Below are positions 16,990 through 24,887 of a stretch of DNA of 64,000 bases, in pieces. Each line of letters opens with the position of its first letter. Positions within the stretch are counted from its first letter, which is position 1. This stretch comes from Mycolicibacterium diernhoferi (GTDB lineage: Bacteria; Actinomycetota; Actinomycetes; Mycobacteriales; Mycobacteriaceae). Position numbers and translations under genes: made by a program. The DNA is taken from the NCBI RefSeq assembly GCF_019456655.1, contig NZ_CP080332.1, positions 1,550,001 to 1,614,000 on the forward strand, given 5' to 3'. The notes beneath the pieces are model-generated. The model saw nothing but the letters and a program-made list of their open reading frames with translations. It ran no database searches and was not told where the DNA came from.

Positions 16990-17444
16990 GCGCTGATTGT
17001 GCCCGTTGCCGGGCTGTCGGCGTCGGCGAGCTTGCGCAATACCGGGGCGACCAGCAGTAGCAGCCCGAACTCCAGTTCGGTGAGGTGTTCACGCATCGAG
17101 GCGTCCAGCCAGGCATCCCGCTCGGCGCGGTCGGTGGCCAGCAGCGCGCGGCCGGCGGCGGTGAGTTCGACGAGCTGGCGGCGACGGTCGGTGTCGTCGG
17201 GGCGCCGCGAGGCCAGTCCGGCGGCGACGAGGCCGTTGATGCTGTCGGTCAGCGACTGCACACGCACATGCATGCGGGCGGCCAGTTCGGCCGGGGTGGC
17301 CGCGCCGGTGCGGGTGACCTCGGCGAGCACCTGCATCTGGCTCAGGGTCAGGCCGTGGTCGGGGCGGTGGCGCCGCAACTGGCGGGCCACCGCCATCACC
17401 GATTCCCGCAGTTCGGTGGCCGCGGAGGCGTCCTGCTTCGTCAT
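16986..17444 (-). CDS. MarR family transcriptional regulator
   Basis: This 152-residue winged-helix regulator has a recognition region at residues 33-70 (LTLSQMQVLAEVTRTGAATP, then AELAARMHVRVQSLTDSING) and a wing DDTDRRRQLVELTAAGR that is typical of MarR proteins. It is divergent from a membrane protein gene, and the shared spacer holds a symmetric operator only 1 nt ahead of its ATG, so it probably represses itself and the transporter gene. Its stop overlaps the pmmB start by 4 bp. Confidence 0.88.
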   Translation of the reverse strand: MTKQDASAATELRESVMAVARQLRRHRPDHGLTLSQMQVLAEVTRTGAATPAELAARMHVRVQSLTDSINGLVAAGLASRRPDDTDRRRQLVELTAAGRALLATDRAERDAWLDASMREHLTELEFGLLLLVAPVLRKLADADSPATGTISA

Positions 17445-17445
17445 A

Positions 17446-17465
17446 TACCAAGTTATACCTTGGTA
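17446..17465. promoter_or_regulatory. Palindromic operator for the MarR regulator
   Basis: TACCAAG (17446-17452) and CTTGGTA (17459-17465) are perfect 7-bp arms with a 6-nt spacer, abutting the MarR start. A half-site ACTTGGTAA recurs at 17512-17520, about 20 bp before the chosen start of the divergent membrane protein gene. Confidence 0.65.
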
Positions 17466-17536
17466 ATTATCGGTGATTGCCCACTTTGAATGAAAAGAAA
17501 CATGAGTCCATACTTGGTAATGGGAGAGGGGTGACA

Positions 17537-18631
17537 GTGGGGAAGTGGCGTGGGCCGGTGAACTGGATCCTGCTGGCGGCGGTCAGCGTGGCGGTCACCG
17601 TCCCGCTGAGGCTGGTCGGTGTCCCGTCGGCCGGACTGTTCGCCGCCCTGGTGGTCGGTATCGGCTTGGCGCTGGCGAACCTGGCCCCGAAGGCGGTGCC
17701 CCGCAAGATCGGCATCGCCGCGCAGGGCGTGCTCGGCGTCTACATCGGCACCATGGTGTCTCGCGACGCGCTCGGTGCGCTCGGTCCGCACTGGATGGTG
17801 GTGCTGACGGTGGCGCTGGCCACCCTGCTGATCAGCGTGGCCGCCGGTGCGCTGCTGGGACTGCGCCGCGACGTGAGCCCGCTGACCGGTTCGCTGGCCA
17901 TGGTCGCCGGCGGGGCCTCCGGGCTGGTGGCCATCGCGCGTGAACTCGGGGCCGATGACCGGGTGGTGGCGGTCGTGCAGTACCTGCGGGTGGCGCTGGT
18001 GACGGCCTCGATGCCCATCGTCGTCACCCTGATCTACCGCGCCGAGCGCACCCACCACGCCGGCCCGGTCGGCCAATCAGGGTCAACGCCTTGGTATCTC
18101 AGTGTGCTGGTGCTCGTGGTCCTGGTGCTTGCCGGTGCCACGGTGGGCCGGTGGATCCGGCTCCCGGGCGCGGGGCTGCTGGGGCCGCTGGCGCTGACGG
18201 TCGTACTGCAACTGAGCGGGATCCCGTTCGATCTGAGCGTGCCGGCCGTCCTGGTCGAGGTCGGCTATCTGATCATCGGGTGGCAGGCGGGCGTGGCCTT
18301 CACCCGGGAGTCGCTGCGCGCGGTCGGTCGCACGCTGCCGGCCGCGCTGGCGCTGATCGTGGTGCTGACCGTCGCGACCGCGGGGCTGGGGGTGCTGCTG
18401 GCCCACGTCGCCGGTCTGACCCCGCTGGAGGGGTATCTGGCCACCAGTCCCGGCGGGGTGTACGCGGTGCTGGCCACCGCCGTCGAGACCGGGTCCAACG
18501 TCACCTTCGTCATCGCCGCACAGGTGGTGCGCATCCTGCTGATGCTGTTCGCCGCACCGTTTCTGGCCAAGGGCATCCGTGCGCTCAGCGAGCGCCGCGG
18601 CCGGCGGCCCGCGCCGTCCGGCGGTAGATGA
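17537..18631 (+). CDS. AbrB-family (PF05145-type) integral membrane protein
   Basis: This protein of about 364 residues has roughly ten transmembrane segments arranged as a duplication: GLFAALVVGIGLALANLAPK in the first half and GLLGPLALTVVLQLSGIPFD in the second, with SPGGVYAVLATAVETGSNVT near residue 315. Such proteins were named AbrB (ammonia monooxygenase regulator) and their function is poorly known; small-molecule transport is likely. The frame is open from a TTG at 17477, but GTG 17537 (GKWRGPVNW) spaced after GGGAGAGGG is the best start; GTG 17531 is an alternative. Probably MarR-controlled. Its end overlaps the convergent gene by 47 bp. Confidence 0.8.
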   Translation: MGKWRGPVNWILLAAVSVAVTVPLRLVGVPSAGLFAALVVGIGLALANLAPKAVPRKIGIAAQGVLGVYIGTMVSRDALGALGPHWMVVLTVALATLLISVAAGALLGLRRDVSPLTGSLAMVAGGASGLVAIARELGADDRVVAVVQYLRVALVTASMPIVVTLIYRAERTHHAGPVGQSGSTPWYLSVLVLVVLVLAGATVGRWIRLPGAGLLGPLALTVVLQLSGIPFDLSVPAVLVEVGYLIIGWQAGVAFTRESLRAVGRTLPAALALIVVLTVATAGLGVLLAHVAGLTPLEGYLATSPGGVYAVLATAVETGSNVTFVIAAQVVRILLMLFAAPFLAKGIRALSERRGRRPAPSGGR

Positions 18632-19349
18632 TCGGCTGCGCGGCAACGCCGTTGGCCTTGAAGTTGGCCAGCACGAACCGGCGGAATCCCGGATGGAAGA
18701 GCAGCGCGGGCAGGAACGTGCGTAACCGAGGCCAGCTGGCGTGGTTGACGATCCGGTAGCCGTCGGTGCCGGTGGACAACGGGCGCAGCAGCGTCGAGTC
18801 CGGCAGCGCGGTATGGGTCTGGAACCAGCCGGCGGTGTACTCCCACACGTCGTAGACGGTGTCGGTGTCCTCGCCGTAAAAGAAGTTGAACAGGAACCAG
18901 CGGTCGCCGCGGTGGTCGACGTCGGCGATCCGTGCGGCGTTGGCGGCGGTCAGCAGGTGGACGTCCCGCGCGCAGCGTTCGACGTCCGCGACGAGCGCCC
19001 GGTAGGCGGCGTCGTCCTGTACCGCCTCCAGCGTTGCAGTGTCCGAGGTGCGGATCAGCACCGCGAGGTCGTGGCGGGCGGGCCGGATACCGGCCCGGGC
19101 GAGGATCTCCGCGCCCTCGCCGGGCGGGCGCAGAGCGGCGCGGAATGCGACGGCCTCGATGACGTCAGGCCGCCGGCCCAGCGTGGCGCAGTGTCCGGCG
19201 ATGCGGTCGAGCAGTTCCCGGCGGCGTCGGGACGGCGACGCGAAAGGTCCGGCCCAGTGCCCGATTTCGGCGGCGATGAGCAGATAACCCGCGGTGTCGG
19301 GGGTGCTGAGCCGGGCCGGGGTGGCCATTGCGTCGTTGATCAGTTCCAT
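18585..19349 (-). CDS. Dabb/EthD-like alpha-beta barrel protein, unknown function
   Basis: This 254-residue protein resembles mycobacterial proteins with a ferredoxin-like dimeric alpha-beta barrel: ARHDLAVLIRTSDTATLEAV near residue 91, then the conserved DRWFLFNFFYGEDTDTVYDV (around 150), YTAGWFQTHTALPDSTLL and, near the end, FRRFVLANFKANGVAAQPII. I know no assigned reaction for these; a role in heme or small-molecule oxidation is possible. It is divergent from a TetR gene, and one of two identical-type operators lies about 40 bp ahead of its ATG, so TetR control is likely. It converges on and overlaps the AbrB-type gene by 47 bp. Confidence 0.6.
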   Translation of the reverse strand: MELINDAMATPARLSTPDTAGYLLIAAEIGHWAGPFASPSRRRRELLDRIAGHCATLGRRPDVIEAVAFRAALRPPGEGAEILARAGIRPARHDLAVLIRTSDTATLEAVQDDAAYRALVADVERCARDVHLLTAANAARIADVDHRGDRWFLFNFFYGEDTDTVYDVWEYTAGWFQTHTALPDSTLLRPLSTGTDGYRIVNHASWPRLRTFLPALLFHPGFRRFVLANFKANGVAAQPIIYRRTARAAGRGAR

Positions 19350-19390
19350 GGTGTTCCCCTTTCGGTTCCTACGGTCCGGGCCGGACTTTG

Positions 19391-19449
19391 GTCAACGGGT
19401 GTTGACTTCAAGTTAGGCGCGTCGGGAACTGTTGTCAACGGTTGTTGGC
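19391..19449. promoter_or_regulatory. Tandem palindromic operators for the TetR regulator
   Basis: GTCAACGGGTGTTGAC (19391-19406) is a perfect 6-4-6 palindrome, and a near copy GTCAACGGTTGTTGGC lies at 19434-19449. The first serves the leftward gene, the second ends 14 nt before the TetR ATG. The two start 43 bp apart. TACGCT (19451-19456) is a likely TetR -10. Confidence 0.7.
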
Positions 19450-19463
19450 CTACGCTTGTTGGC

Positions 19464-20009
19464 ATGCGTAGACCAGCCTCCGAAACCAAGGCCGCGATCC
19501 TGCAGGCAGCGCGGGAACGCTTCGCCGCCGACGGTTACGAGCGGGCCACCATCCGGGCCATCGCCGCCGACGCCGCGATCGACCCGGCCATGGTGATGCG
19601 CTACTTCGGCAGCAAGGAGGGGCTGTTCGCCGCCGCGGCCGAATTCGACCTGGACCTGCCCGACCTGTCCCAGGTGCCGGCTGCCGAGGTCGGCACCGCG
19701 CTGGCCGCGCATTTCCTGGAGCGCTGGGAACGTGACGAGGCCCTGCTCATCCTGCTGCGCGCCGGCGTTACCAATGAGGTCGTCGCAGAACGGATGCGGA
19801 CCATCTTCGCCGCGCAGTTGGCGCCGGTCATCGCCAAGGCGATCGGCGACCCGCAGCAGGCGCCGGTGCGGGCGAGCCTGGCCGCCTCACAGGTGCTGGG
19901 CATGGCGCTGTGCCGGTACGTGCTCGCCTTCGGTCCGCTGGTCGACATGCCCCGCGAGGACGTCGTCGCCTGGATCGGGCCGACGCTGCAGCGCTACCTG
20001 AGCGGATAA
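19464..20009 (+). CDS. TetR family transcriptional regulator
   Basis: This 181-residue repressor has an N-terminal helix-turn-helix at residues 5-50 (TKAAILQAARERFAADGYER, then DPAMVMRYFGSKEGLFAAAA). The C-terminal ligand domain ends LGMALCRYVLAFGPLVDMPR, as in many actinobacterial TetR_C proteins. The ATG at 19464 was chosen because it begins just before the HTH; the frame is open far upstream only by base bias. Its operator pair in the divergent spacer suggests autoregulation and control of the Dabb-type gene. Confidence 0.88.
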   Translation: MRRPASETKAAILQAARERFAADGYERATIRAIAADAAIDPAMVMRYFGSKEGLFAAAAEFDLDLPDLSQVPAAEVGTALAAHFLERWERDEALLILLRAGVTNEVVAERMRTIFAAQLAPVIAKAIGDPQQAPVRASLAASQVLGMALCRYVLAFGPLVDMPREDVVAWIGPTLQRYLSG

Positions 20010-20016
20010 CCGGGGT

Positions 20017-20811
20017 TCACAGCCGCGCGATCACCGCGGCCAGCAGCGCACCCATCCGGGCCGCCGATTGGCGCCCCGCCTCCAGTACTTCCTGATGGCT
20101 CAACGGCTTGCCGGTCATCCCGGCGGCCAGGTTCGTCACCAGCGACACCCCCAGCACCTGTGCCCCGGCGGCGCGGGCGGCGATCGTCTCGTGCACCGTC
20201 GACATGCCCACCAGGTCCGCGCCCAGGGTGCGCAACATCCGGATCTCGGCCGGAGTCTCGTAGTGCGGGCCGGGCAGCCCGGCGTACACCCCCTCGGCCA
20301 GGGTGGGGTCGATTTCCCGGGCGACGGCCCGCAGCCGGGGAGCGTAGGCGTCCACCAGGTCGACGAACTGGGCCCCGACCAATGGCGAGCGGGCGGTCAG
20401 GTTCAGGTGATCACTGATCAGCACCGGTTGTCCGACGGTGTACTCGCTGCGCAACCCGCCCGCGGCATTGGTCAGGATCACCGTCGATGCCCCGGCCGCG
20501 CAGGCCGTCCGCACCGGATGCACGACATGGCGCAGCTCGTGGCCCTCATAGGCGTGGATGCGGCCGACCAGCACCAGCGCCCGGTGCGCGCCGATGCGGA
20601 TCGAATGCACCTGGCCGCCGTGGCCCTCCGCGGTGGGCGGGCTGAATCCGGGCAGGTCGGCCATCGGCAGGGACGCCGACGGCTCGCCGAGCGCCGTCAG
20701 CGCCGGCGCCCAACCCGAGCCGAGCACCACGGCGACGTCGTGGGTGGGCACCCCGGTGTGTTCGCGGATCGCGGTGGCGGCGTCATTGGCGGCCGACTGG
20801 GGATCTGACAC
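20017..20811 (-). CDS. deoD: Purine nucleoside phosphorylase
   Basis: This 264-residue trimeric-type phosphorylase splits purine nucleosides with phosphate. The phosphate loop [13 protein letters not shown] (residues 27-39), [19 protein letters not shown] (around 84), [13 protein letters not shown] (around 113) and the purine-site [16 protein letters not shown] are in order. The GTG at 20811 was chosen because the family begins about 25 residues before the GSG loop. It is divergent from amiB1 with only 18 bp between start codons. Confidence 0.93.
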   Translation of the reverse strand: MSDPQSAANDAATAIREHTGVPTHDVAVVLGSGWAPALTALGEPSASLPMADLPGFSPPTAEGHGGQVHSIRIGAHRALVLVGRIHAYEGHELRHVVHPVRTACAAGASTVILTNAAGGLRSEYTVGQPVLISDHLNLTARSPLVGAQFVDLVDAYAPRLRAVAREIDPTLAEGVYAGLPGPHYETPAEIRMLRTLGADLVGMSTVHETIAARAAGAQVLGVSLVTNLAAGMTGKPLSHQEVLEAGRQSAARMGALLAAVIARL

Positions 20812-20817
20812 GAGTGA

Positions 20818-20831
20818 GATACTGCCAGTAT
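20818..20831. promoter_or_regulatory. Compact symmetric divergent promoter of deoD and amiB1
   Basis: ATACTGCCAGTAT (20819-20831) is a 13-nt palindrome overlapping the amiB1 ATG. Rightward, GATACT (20818-20823) ends 7 nt before the amiB1 start; leftward, CAGTAT on the minus strand (20824-20819) ends 8 nt before the deoD GTG. Both mRNAs would be leaderless, driven by overlapping mirror-image -10 elements. Confidence 0.5.
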
Positions 20832-22014
20832 GTCCACGGTCACCGCGTCGTCGTGCGTCGAGGACGCGGTGAACCGTCGCAGCGCCGATCTCATCGCCCT
20901 GTCGCACGACATCCACGCCGAGCCCGAGTTGTCCTTCGCCGAGCATCGCAGCTGCGCCAAGACCCAGGCGCTGGTCGCCGAACGCGGTTTCGCGGTGACC
21001 GCGGCGCCCGGCGGCCTGGACACCGCGTTCCGCGCCGAGTTCGGCAGCGGCTCCCTGGTCATCGGGGTATGCGCGGAGTACGACGCATTGCCGGGACTCG
21101 GGCACGCCTGCGGGCACAACATCATCGCCGCCTCGGCGGTGGGCACCGCGCTGGCGTTGGCCGAGGTGGCCGACGAACTGGATCTGACGGTCGTGCTGCT
21201 CGGCACCCCGGCCGAGGAGGCCGGCGGCGGAAAGGTGTTGCTGCTCAACGCCGGTGTCTTCGACGACATCGCCGCGTCGGTGATGCTGCACCCCGGGCCC
21301 GCCGATATGGCCGCGGCCCGGTCGCTGGCGCTCACCGAGGTCGCGGTCACCTACACCGGTCGCGAATCGCACGCCGCCGTCGCGCCTCACCTCGGCGTCA
21401 ACGCCGGCGATGCGGTCACCGTCGCCCAGGTGGCGATCGGATTGCTGCGCCAGCAGCTCACGCCCGGACAGATGGTGCACGGCATCGTCACCCACGGCGG
21501 CGAGGCCACCAACGTCATCCCGGCGCACACCGAACTGCGTTACACCATGCGCGCCACCGACATGGCGTCGTTGCAGGCGCTGGAGTCCAGGATGGCCGGC
21601 TGTTTCTCCGCGGGAGCGGTGGCCACCGGCTGCACGCACGAGGTCCGCGAAACCGCGCCGCCGTACGATGCGCTGGCGCCGGATCCGTACCTGGCAGAGG
21701 TGTTCCGCGCGGAGATGATCCGTAACGGCCGGCATCCGCTGCCGGCGGAATTGGAGGCGGCGTTGCCACTGGGCAGCACCGACATGGGCAATGTCACCCA
21801 GCTGCTGCCGGGGATCCACCCGGTGGTCGGCATCGATGCCGGGGGAGCCACGCTGCATCAGCAGGAGTTCGCCGCCGCGGCCGCCGGCCCGAGCGCGGAC
21901 AAGGCCGTCGTCGACGGATCGATCATGCTGGCGCGCACCGTTGTGGCCTTGGCGCAGAACACCGTCGAACGTGACCGGGTGCTGGCAGCACAGGCCCGCA
22001 GGAGGGCATCATGA
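20830..22014 (+). CDS. amiB1: M20 family amidohydrolase, AmiB1
   Basis: This 394-residue metallopeptidase-fold amidohydrolase has the metal-site segments [20 protein letters not shown] (around residue 80), [14 protein letters not shown] (Glu pair near 128) and [11 protein letters not shown]. The small dimerisation domain follows with [20 protein letters not shown] (around 176). The M20D family includes p-aminobenzoyl-glutamate and N-acyl amino acid hydrolases; the real substrate is unknown. It is translationally coupled to a paralogue, amiA1, by an ATGA overlap, as in M. tuberculosis Rv3306c-Rv3305c. Confidence 0.88.
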   Translation: MSTVTASSCVEDAVNRRSADLIALSHDIHAEPELSFAEHRSCAKTQALVAERGFAVTAAPGGLDTAFRAEFGSGSLVIGVCAEYDALPGLGHACGHNIIAASAVGTALALAEVADELDLTVVLLGTPAEEAGGGKVLLLNAGVFDDIAASVMLHPGPADMAAARSLALTEVAVTYTGRESHAAVAPHLGVNAGDAVTVAQVAIGLLRQQLTPGQMVHGIVTHGGEATNVIPAHTELRYTMRATDMASLQALESRMAGCFSAGAVATGCTHEVRETAPPYDALAPDPYLAEVFRAEMIRNGRHPLPAELEAALPLGSTDMGNVTQLLPGIHPVVGIDAGGATLHQQEFAAAAAGPSADKAVVDGSIMLARTVVALAQNTVERDRVLAAQARRRAS

Positions 22015-23180
22015 CGCTGGCTGAGCACACCGAGGCCTGGCTGGCCGCCCACCACGACGAGCTGGTGTCCTGGCGGCGGCACATCCATGCGCACCCGGAG
22101 CTGGGCCGCCAGGAGTTCGCCACCACCGAGTTCGTCGCCACCCGGTTGGCCGATGCCGGCCTGAACCCCAAGGTGCTGCCCGGCGGGACCGGTCTGACCT
22201 GTGATTTCGGGCCCGAGGACCGTCCGCGTATCGCCCTGCGGGCCGATATGGACGCGTTGCCGATGGCCGAGCGCACGGGCCTGCCGTTCTCCTCGACGGT
22301 GCCCGGCGTGGCGCATGCGTGCGGCCACGACGCGCACACCAGCGTGCTGCTCGGCGCGGGCCTGGCGATGGCCTCGGCGCCGGAACTGCCCGTCGGCGTG
22401 CGGCTGCTCTTCCAACCCGCCGAGGAACTGATGCCCGGCGGCGCGATCGACGCGGTGGCCGCCGGCGCGGTGTCCGGGGTGGCGCGGATCTTCGCGCTGC
22501 ACTGCGACCCGCGCCTGGAGGTCGGCAGGGTGGCGAGCCGATTGGGTCCGATCACCTCGGCCGCCGACTCGATCGAGATCACCCTGCACTCACCCGGCGG
22601 GCACACCTCGCGCCCGCATCTGACCGGCGATCTGGTGTACGCGCTGGGCACCCTGATCACCGGGGTGCCCGGAGTGTTGTCGCGGCGCGTCGATCCGCGC
22701 AAGAGCACGGTGATGGTGTGGGGCGCGGTCAACGCCGGGGTGGCGGCCAACGCCATCCCACAGACGGGCACGCTGGCCGGCACCATCCGCACCGCCAGTC
22801 GCGAGACCTGGCTGACGATGGAATCGCTTGTCCAGGAGATCGTTTCGTCGCTGCTGGCACCGCTGGCGGTGGACTACAGCGTGAACTACCGCCGCGGGGT
22901 GCCGCCGGTGGTCAACGAGGAACTGTCCACCCGCATCATGACCCACGCGATCGAGGCGCTGGGGCCGGACGCGCTGGCCGACACCCATCAGTCCGGCGGC
23001 GGTGAGGACTTCTCCTGGTACCTGGAGGAGGTGCCCGGAGCGATGGCGCGCCTCGGCGTGTGGAGCGGCAAGGGCCCGCAGCTGGACCTGCACCAGCCCA
23101 CCTTCGACCTGGACGAGCGGGCGCTGGCCGTCGGGGTGCGGACCATGGTCAACCTGGTGGCGCACTCCGCACTGGTCTAG
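22011..23180 (+). CDS. amiA1: M20 family amidohydrolase, AmiA1
   Basis: This 389-residue paralogue of the preceding enzyme has HIHAHPELGRQEFATTEFVA at the N-terminus, RADMDALPMAERTGLPFSST and GVAHACGHDAHTSVLLGAG (residues 78-120), and FQPAEELMPGGAIDA with the catalytic Glu (around 138). The dimerisation domain has LHSPGGHTSRPHLTGD, and GGGEDFSWYLEEVPG carries a late metal ligand. It is a hippurate/aminoacylase-like N-acyl hydrolase. The two enzymes may form a heteromer like AbgA-AbgB, which is inference from pairing. Its stop abuts the repeat at 23183. Confidence 0.88.
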   Translation: MTLAEHTEAWLAAHHDELVSWRRHIHAHPELGRQEFATTEFVATRLADAGLNPKVLPGGTGLTCDFGPEDRPRIALRADMDALPMAERTGLPFSSTVPGVAHACGHDAHTSVLLGAGLAMASAPELPVGVRLLFQPAEELMPGGAIDAVAAGAVSGVARIFALHCDPRLEVGRVASRLGPITSAADSIEITLHSPGGHTSRPHLTGDLVYALGTLITGVPGVLSRRVDPRKSTVMVWGAVNAGVAANAIPQTGTLAGTIRTASRETWLTMESLVQEIVSSLLAPLAVDYSVNYRRGVPPVVNEELSTRIMTHAIEALGPDALADTHQSGGGEDFSWYLEEVPGAMARLGVWSGKGPQLDLHQPTFDLDERALAVGVRTMVNLVAHSALV

Positions 23181-23182
23181 GC

Positions 23183-23214
23183 GCGAGCGACCGTGTCGGT
23201 ACCAGGACACGCCG
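23183..23214. repeat. Left inverted repeat of DUF559 cassette 2
   Basis: This 32-nt sequence, starting 3 nt after the amiA1 stop, matches the reverse complement of 24241-24272 at 30 of 32 positions; the first 20 nt and last 9 nt are identical. It also holds a small hairpin (GTGTC, then GACAC). Confidence 0.85.
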
Positions 23215-23331
23215 TCGTCGCCGGCAGTTTGAGGTCGCCCGGCAACCGAGGTTGTGCACAGTCACGACTCCCTCCACAGATCGGCGTGCGCCCCTGTTCC
23301 AGTGCGACGTCGGCCGCCGACGATTGTCGTC

Positions 23332-24216
23332 ATGACCGACCCGCTCGACGAGATCTTTGACCGACAGGGTGGCGTCGCTGCTACGGCACAGATCCTCGAT
23401 CACCTGTCCCGTCGGGGTATGGAAGCGGCGATCGGCCGCGGGGCTCTCACCCGCTTGTGGCACGGCACCTATTGCCGAGGCGAAGCCGACGATGCGCTGA
23501 GGCTGCGCGCTCTCGACTTAGTTTGTCGCACAACAGTTCCCATTTGCATGAACACCGCGGCCGCGGCTTACGGCTTTGACACCGAGGAGCCCGGGGACCT
23601 CCATGTCCTGCAACCAGAGGGCTCGCGTCTTCGAAGCGCCCACGGTCTGGTGGTCCACCGGCGCGACGGTGCGCCGCTGGCAAACGTTGGCGGTAGGCCG
23701 GCGACAACGCCGGCCTGGACGGCGGTCGAGGTGGCTCGATCGTTGCGGCGCGGCCGTGCCCTGGCCACCTTGGACGCGGCCCTACGAACTAACCGATGCC
23801 GAACCTCGGAGCTGTGGGACGCGGCGGTTGGGCACGCCGGACGGCGCGGCATCGTCGCGGTGCGCGAGCTGATACCCCTGGCAGATCCGCGTGCCGAGTC
23901 GCCGATGGAAAGTGAAGCCCGACTCGTCATGCTCGACGGTGGACTACCGGCACCCGAATTGCAGTACCGGATCATCGACGGAAATGGAGATGTCAGGCGA
24001 CTCGATTTCGCCTGGCCGGATGCTGGTGTGGCGGCCGAGTACGAAGGTGTGGACTGGCATAGCGGCGCCCATGAGATGCGCCGTGACCGCCGGAAACTGG
24101 CTGCTGTTCAGGACGCCGGGTGGGTGTCGGTGCCTGTTCTGTTCGAGGATGTGCGCTACCGACCCGCCGAGTTGGTGGCCCGACTGAAGCGGCATTTGCA
24201 TCGCGCCGCCGCGTGA
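23332..24216 (+). CDS. DUF559 (VSR-fold) protein with AbiEi-like N-terminal domain
   Basis: This 294-residue protein is intact. The N-terminal part (FDRQGGVAATAQILDHLSRR, then GALTRLWHGTYC, residues 9-46) is an HTH-like domain akin to AbiEi antitoxins. A middle segment PATTPAWTAVEVARSLRRGR is typical of this mycobacterial family. The C-terminal DUF559 domain runs AESPMESEARLVMLDGGLPA to VRRLDFAWPDAGVAAEYEGV followed by DWHS, the region matching the VSR/restriction-like nuclease fold, with Glu, Asp and His candidates. A DNA or nucleic-acid cleavage role is inferred, not shown. It lies alone between convergent core genes inside a 32-nt inverted repeat; its stop falls in the right hairpin. Confidence 0.75.
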   Translation: MTDPLDEIFDRQGGVAATAQILDHLSRRGMEAAIGRGALTRLWHGTYCRGEADDALRLRALDLVCRTTVPICMNTAAAAYGFDTEEPGDLHVLQPEGSRLRSAHGLVVHRRDGAPLANVGGRPATTPAWTAVEVARSLRRGRALATLDAALRTNRCRTSELWDAAVGHAGRRGIVAVRELIPLADPRAESPMESEARLVMLDGGLPAPELQYRIIDGNGDVRRLDFAWPDAGVAAEYEGVDWHSGAHEMRRDRRKLAAVQDAGWVSVPVLFEDVRYRPAELVARLKRHLHRAAA

Positions 24217-24272
24217 GCGACCCCAAAAGGTCACATTGTGCGGCGTGTCGTCGTACCGACACGGTCGCTCGC
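24215..24272. terminator. Right inverted repeat and hairpin of DUF559 cassette 2
   Basis: GAGCGACC (24215-24222) pairs with GGTCGCTC (24263-24270), and inside it GTGTCG (24245-24250) pairs with CGACAC (24257-24262). The DUF559 stop codon overlaps the first arm. Positions 24241-24272 are the inverted copy of 23183-23214. It probably also ends transcription of the convergent GGCT-like gene. Confidence 0.75.
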
Positions 24273-24284
24273 CGGAAAGGAGAG

Positions 24285-24758
24285 TCAGGTGCCCGGGCCC
24301 ACGTTGCGCGCCGGCCGGGTCCGGATGTCGTGCACGTAGTCCGCCGGGGCGCCGGCGATCTCCGCGGCATCGGCCATCACGCCGAGGTAGCGCGCCGAGG
24401 GCAGTCCGCCCTCCCAGGCGTCCACGACGTAGAGCCAGGCCAGTGTCGGGTCGGTGGTGGTGTCGGAGGTGAGCCGGTCCACCCGGCAGCGGATCTTCTT
24501 GTGGAAGCCGAGCTCGGAGCCCTCCCAGCGATCCAGGTTCTCCTCGTCCTCACGGGTCACGTCGTAGAGCACGACGAACACCCGCGACAACGGATCCTCG
24601 ACCAGGGTGGCCAGGGCGCCCTCCCAGCTGAGGTCCTCGCCCCCGAACGTCAACCGCCAGCCGTAGAGCCATCCGGTGCCCGCCATCGGGGAATGGGGGG
24701 CGCGCTGCAGCATTTGTTCCGGATGCATGTTTGATCCGTAAGCGGCGTAGAGCGGCAC
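24285..24758 (-). CDS. Gamma-glutamylcyclotransferase-fold protein (Rv3304 homologue)
   Basis: This 157-residue protein begins PLYAAYGSNMHPEQMLQRAP, the YGSN substrate loop of the GGCT/BtrG superfamily. The later DRWEGSELGFHKKIRCRVDR contains the conserved Glu-x-x-Gly-Phe region that carries the catalytic acid. VDAWEGGLPSARYLGVMADA matches the C-terminal cap. The reaction is probably release of 5-oxoproline or a related cyclisation, but no substrate is known to me. The start is the GTG at 24758. It converges on the DUF559 gene. Confidence 0.75.
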   Translation of the reverse strand: MPLYAAYGSNMHPEQMLQRAPHSPMAGTGWLYGWRLTFGGEDLSWEGALATLVEDPLSRVFVVLYDVTREDEENLDRWEGSELGFHKKIRCRVDRLTSDTTTDPTLAWLYVVDAWEGGLPSARYLGVMADAAEIAGAPADYVHDIRTRPARNVGPGT

Positions 24759-24875
24759 GCGCCCAACTTTAAGCGGTGCAGTGGGCAGGAGCGCAGCGAC
24801 CCGGGAGATAGATGTGGTGGGCTTGGGCACAGCGGCGCGGGGGTATGTCGGCTGGGCAGTGGGACAGCGACCCAC

Positions 24876-24881
24876 TACGTT
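24876..24881 (+). promoter_or_regulatory. Leaderless -10 element of lpdA
   Basis: TACGTT ends 7 nt before the GTG start at 24888, with no ribosome site in between, indicating a leaderless transcript. Confidence 0.45.
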
Positions 24882-24887
24882 CTAGAC

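Noticed and set aside
15706..17466. 586-codon open frame antisense to pmmB and the MarR gene
   Set aside because: Composition is of a shadow frame; it would run through the MarR operator.
20797..21858. Open frame extending deoD upstream through amiB1
   Set aside because: The residues have no PNP similarity, and amiB1 is clearly coding on the other strand; GTG 20811 fits the family N-terminus.
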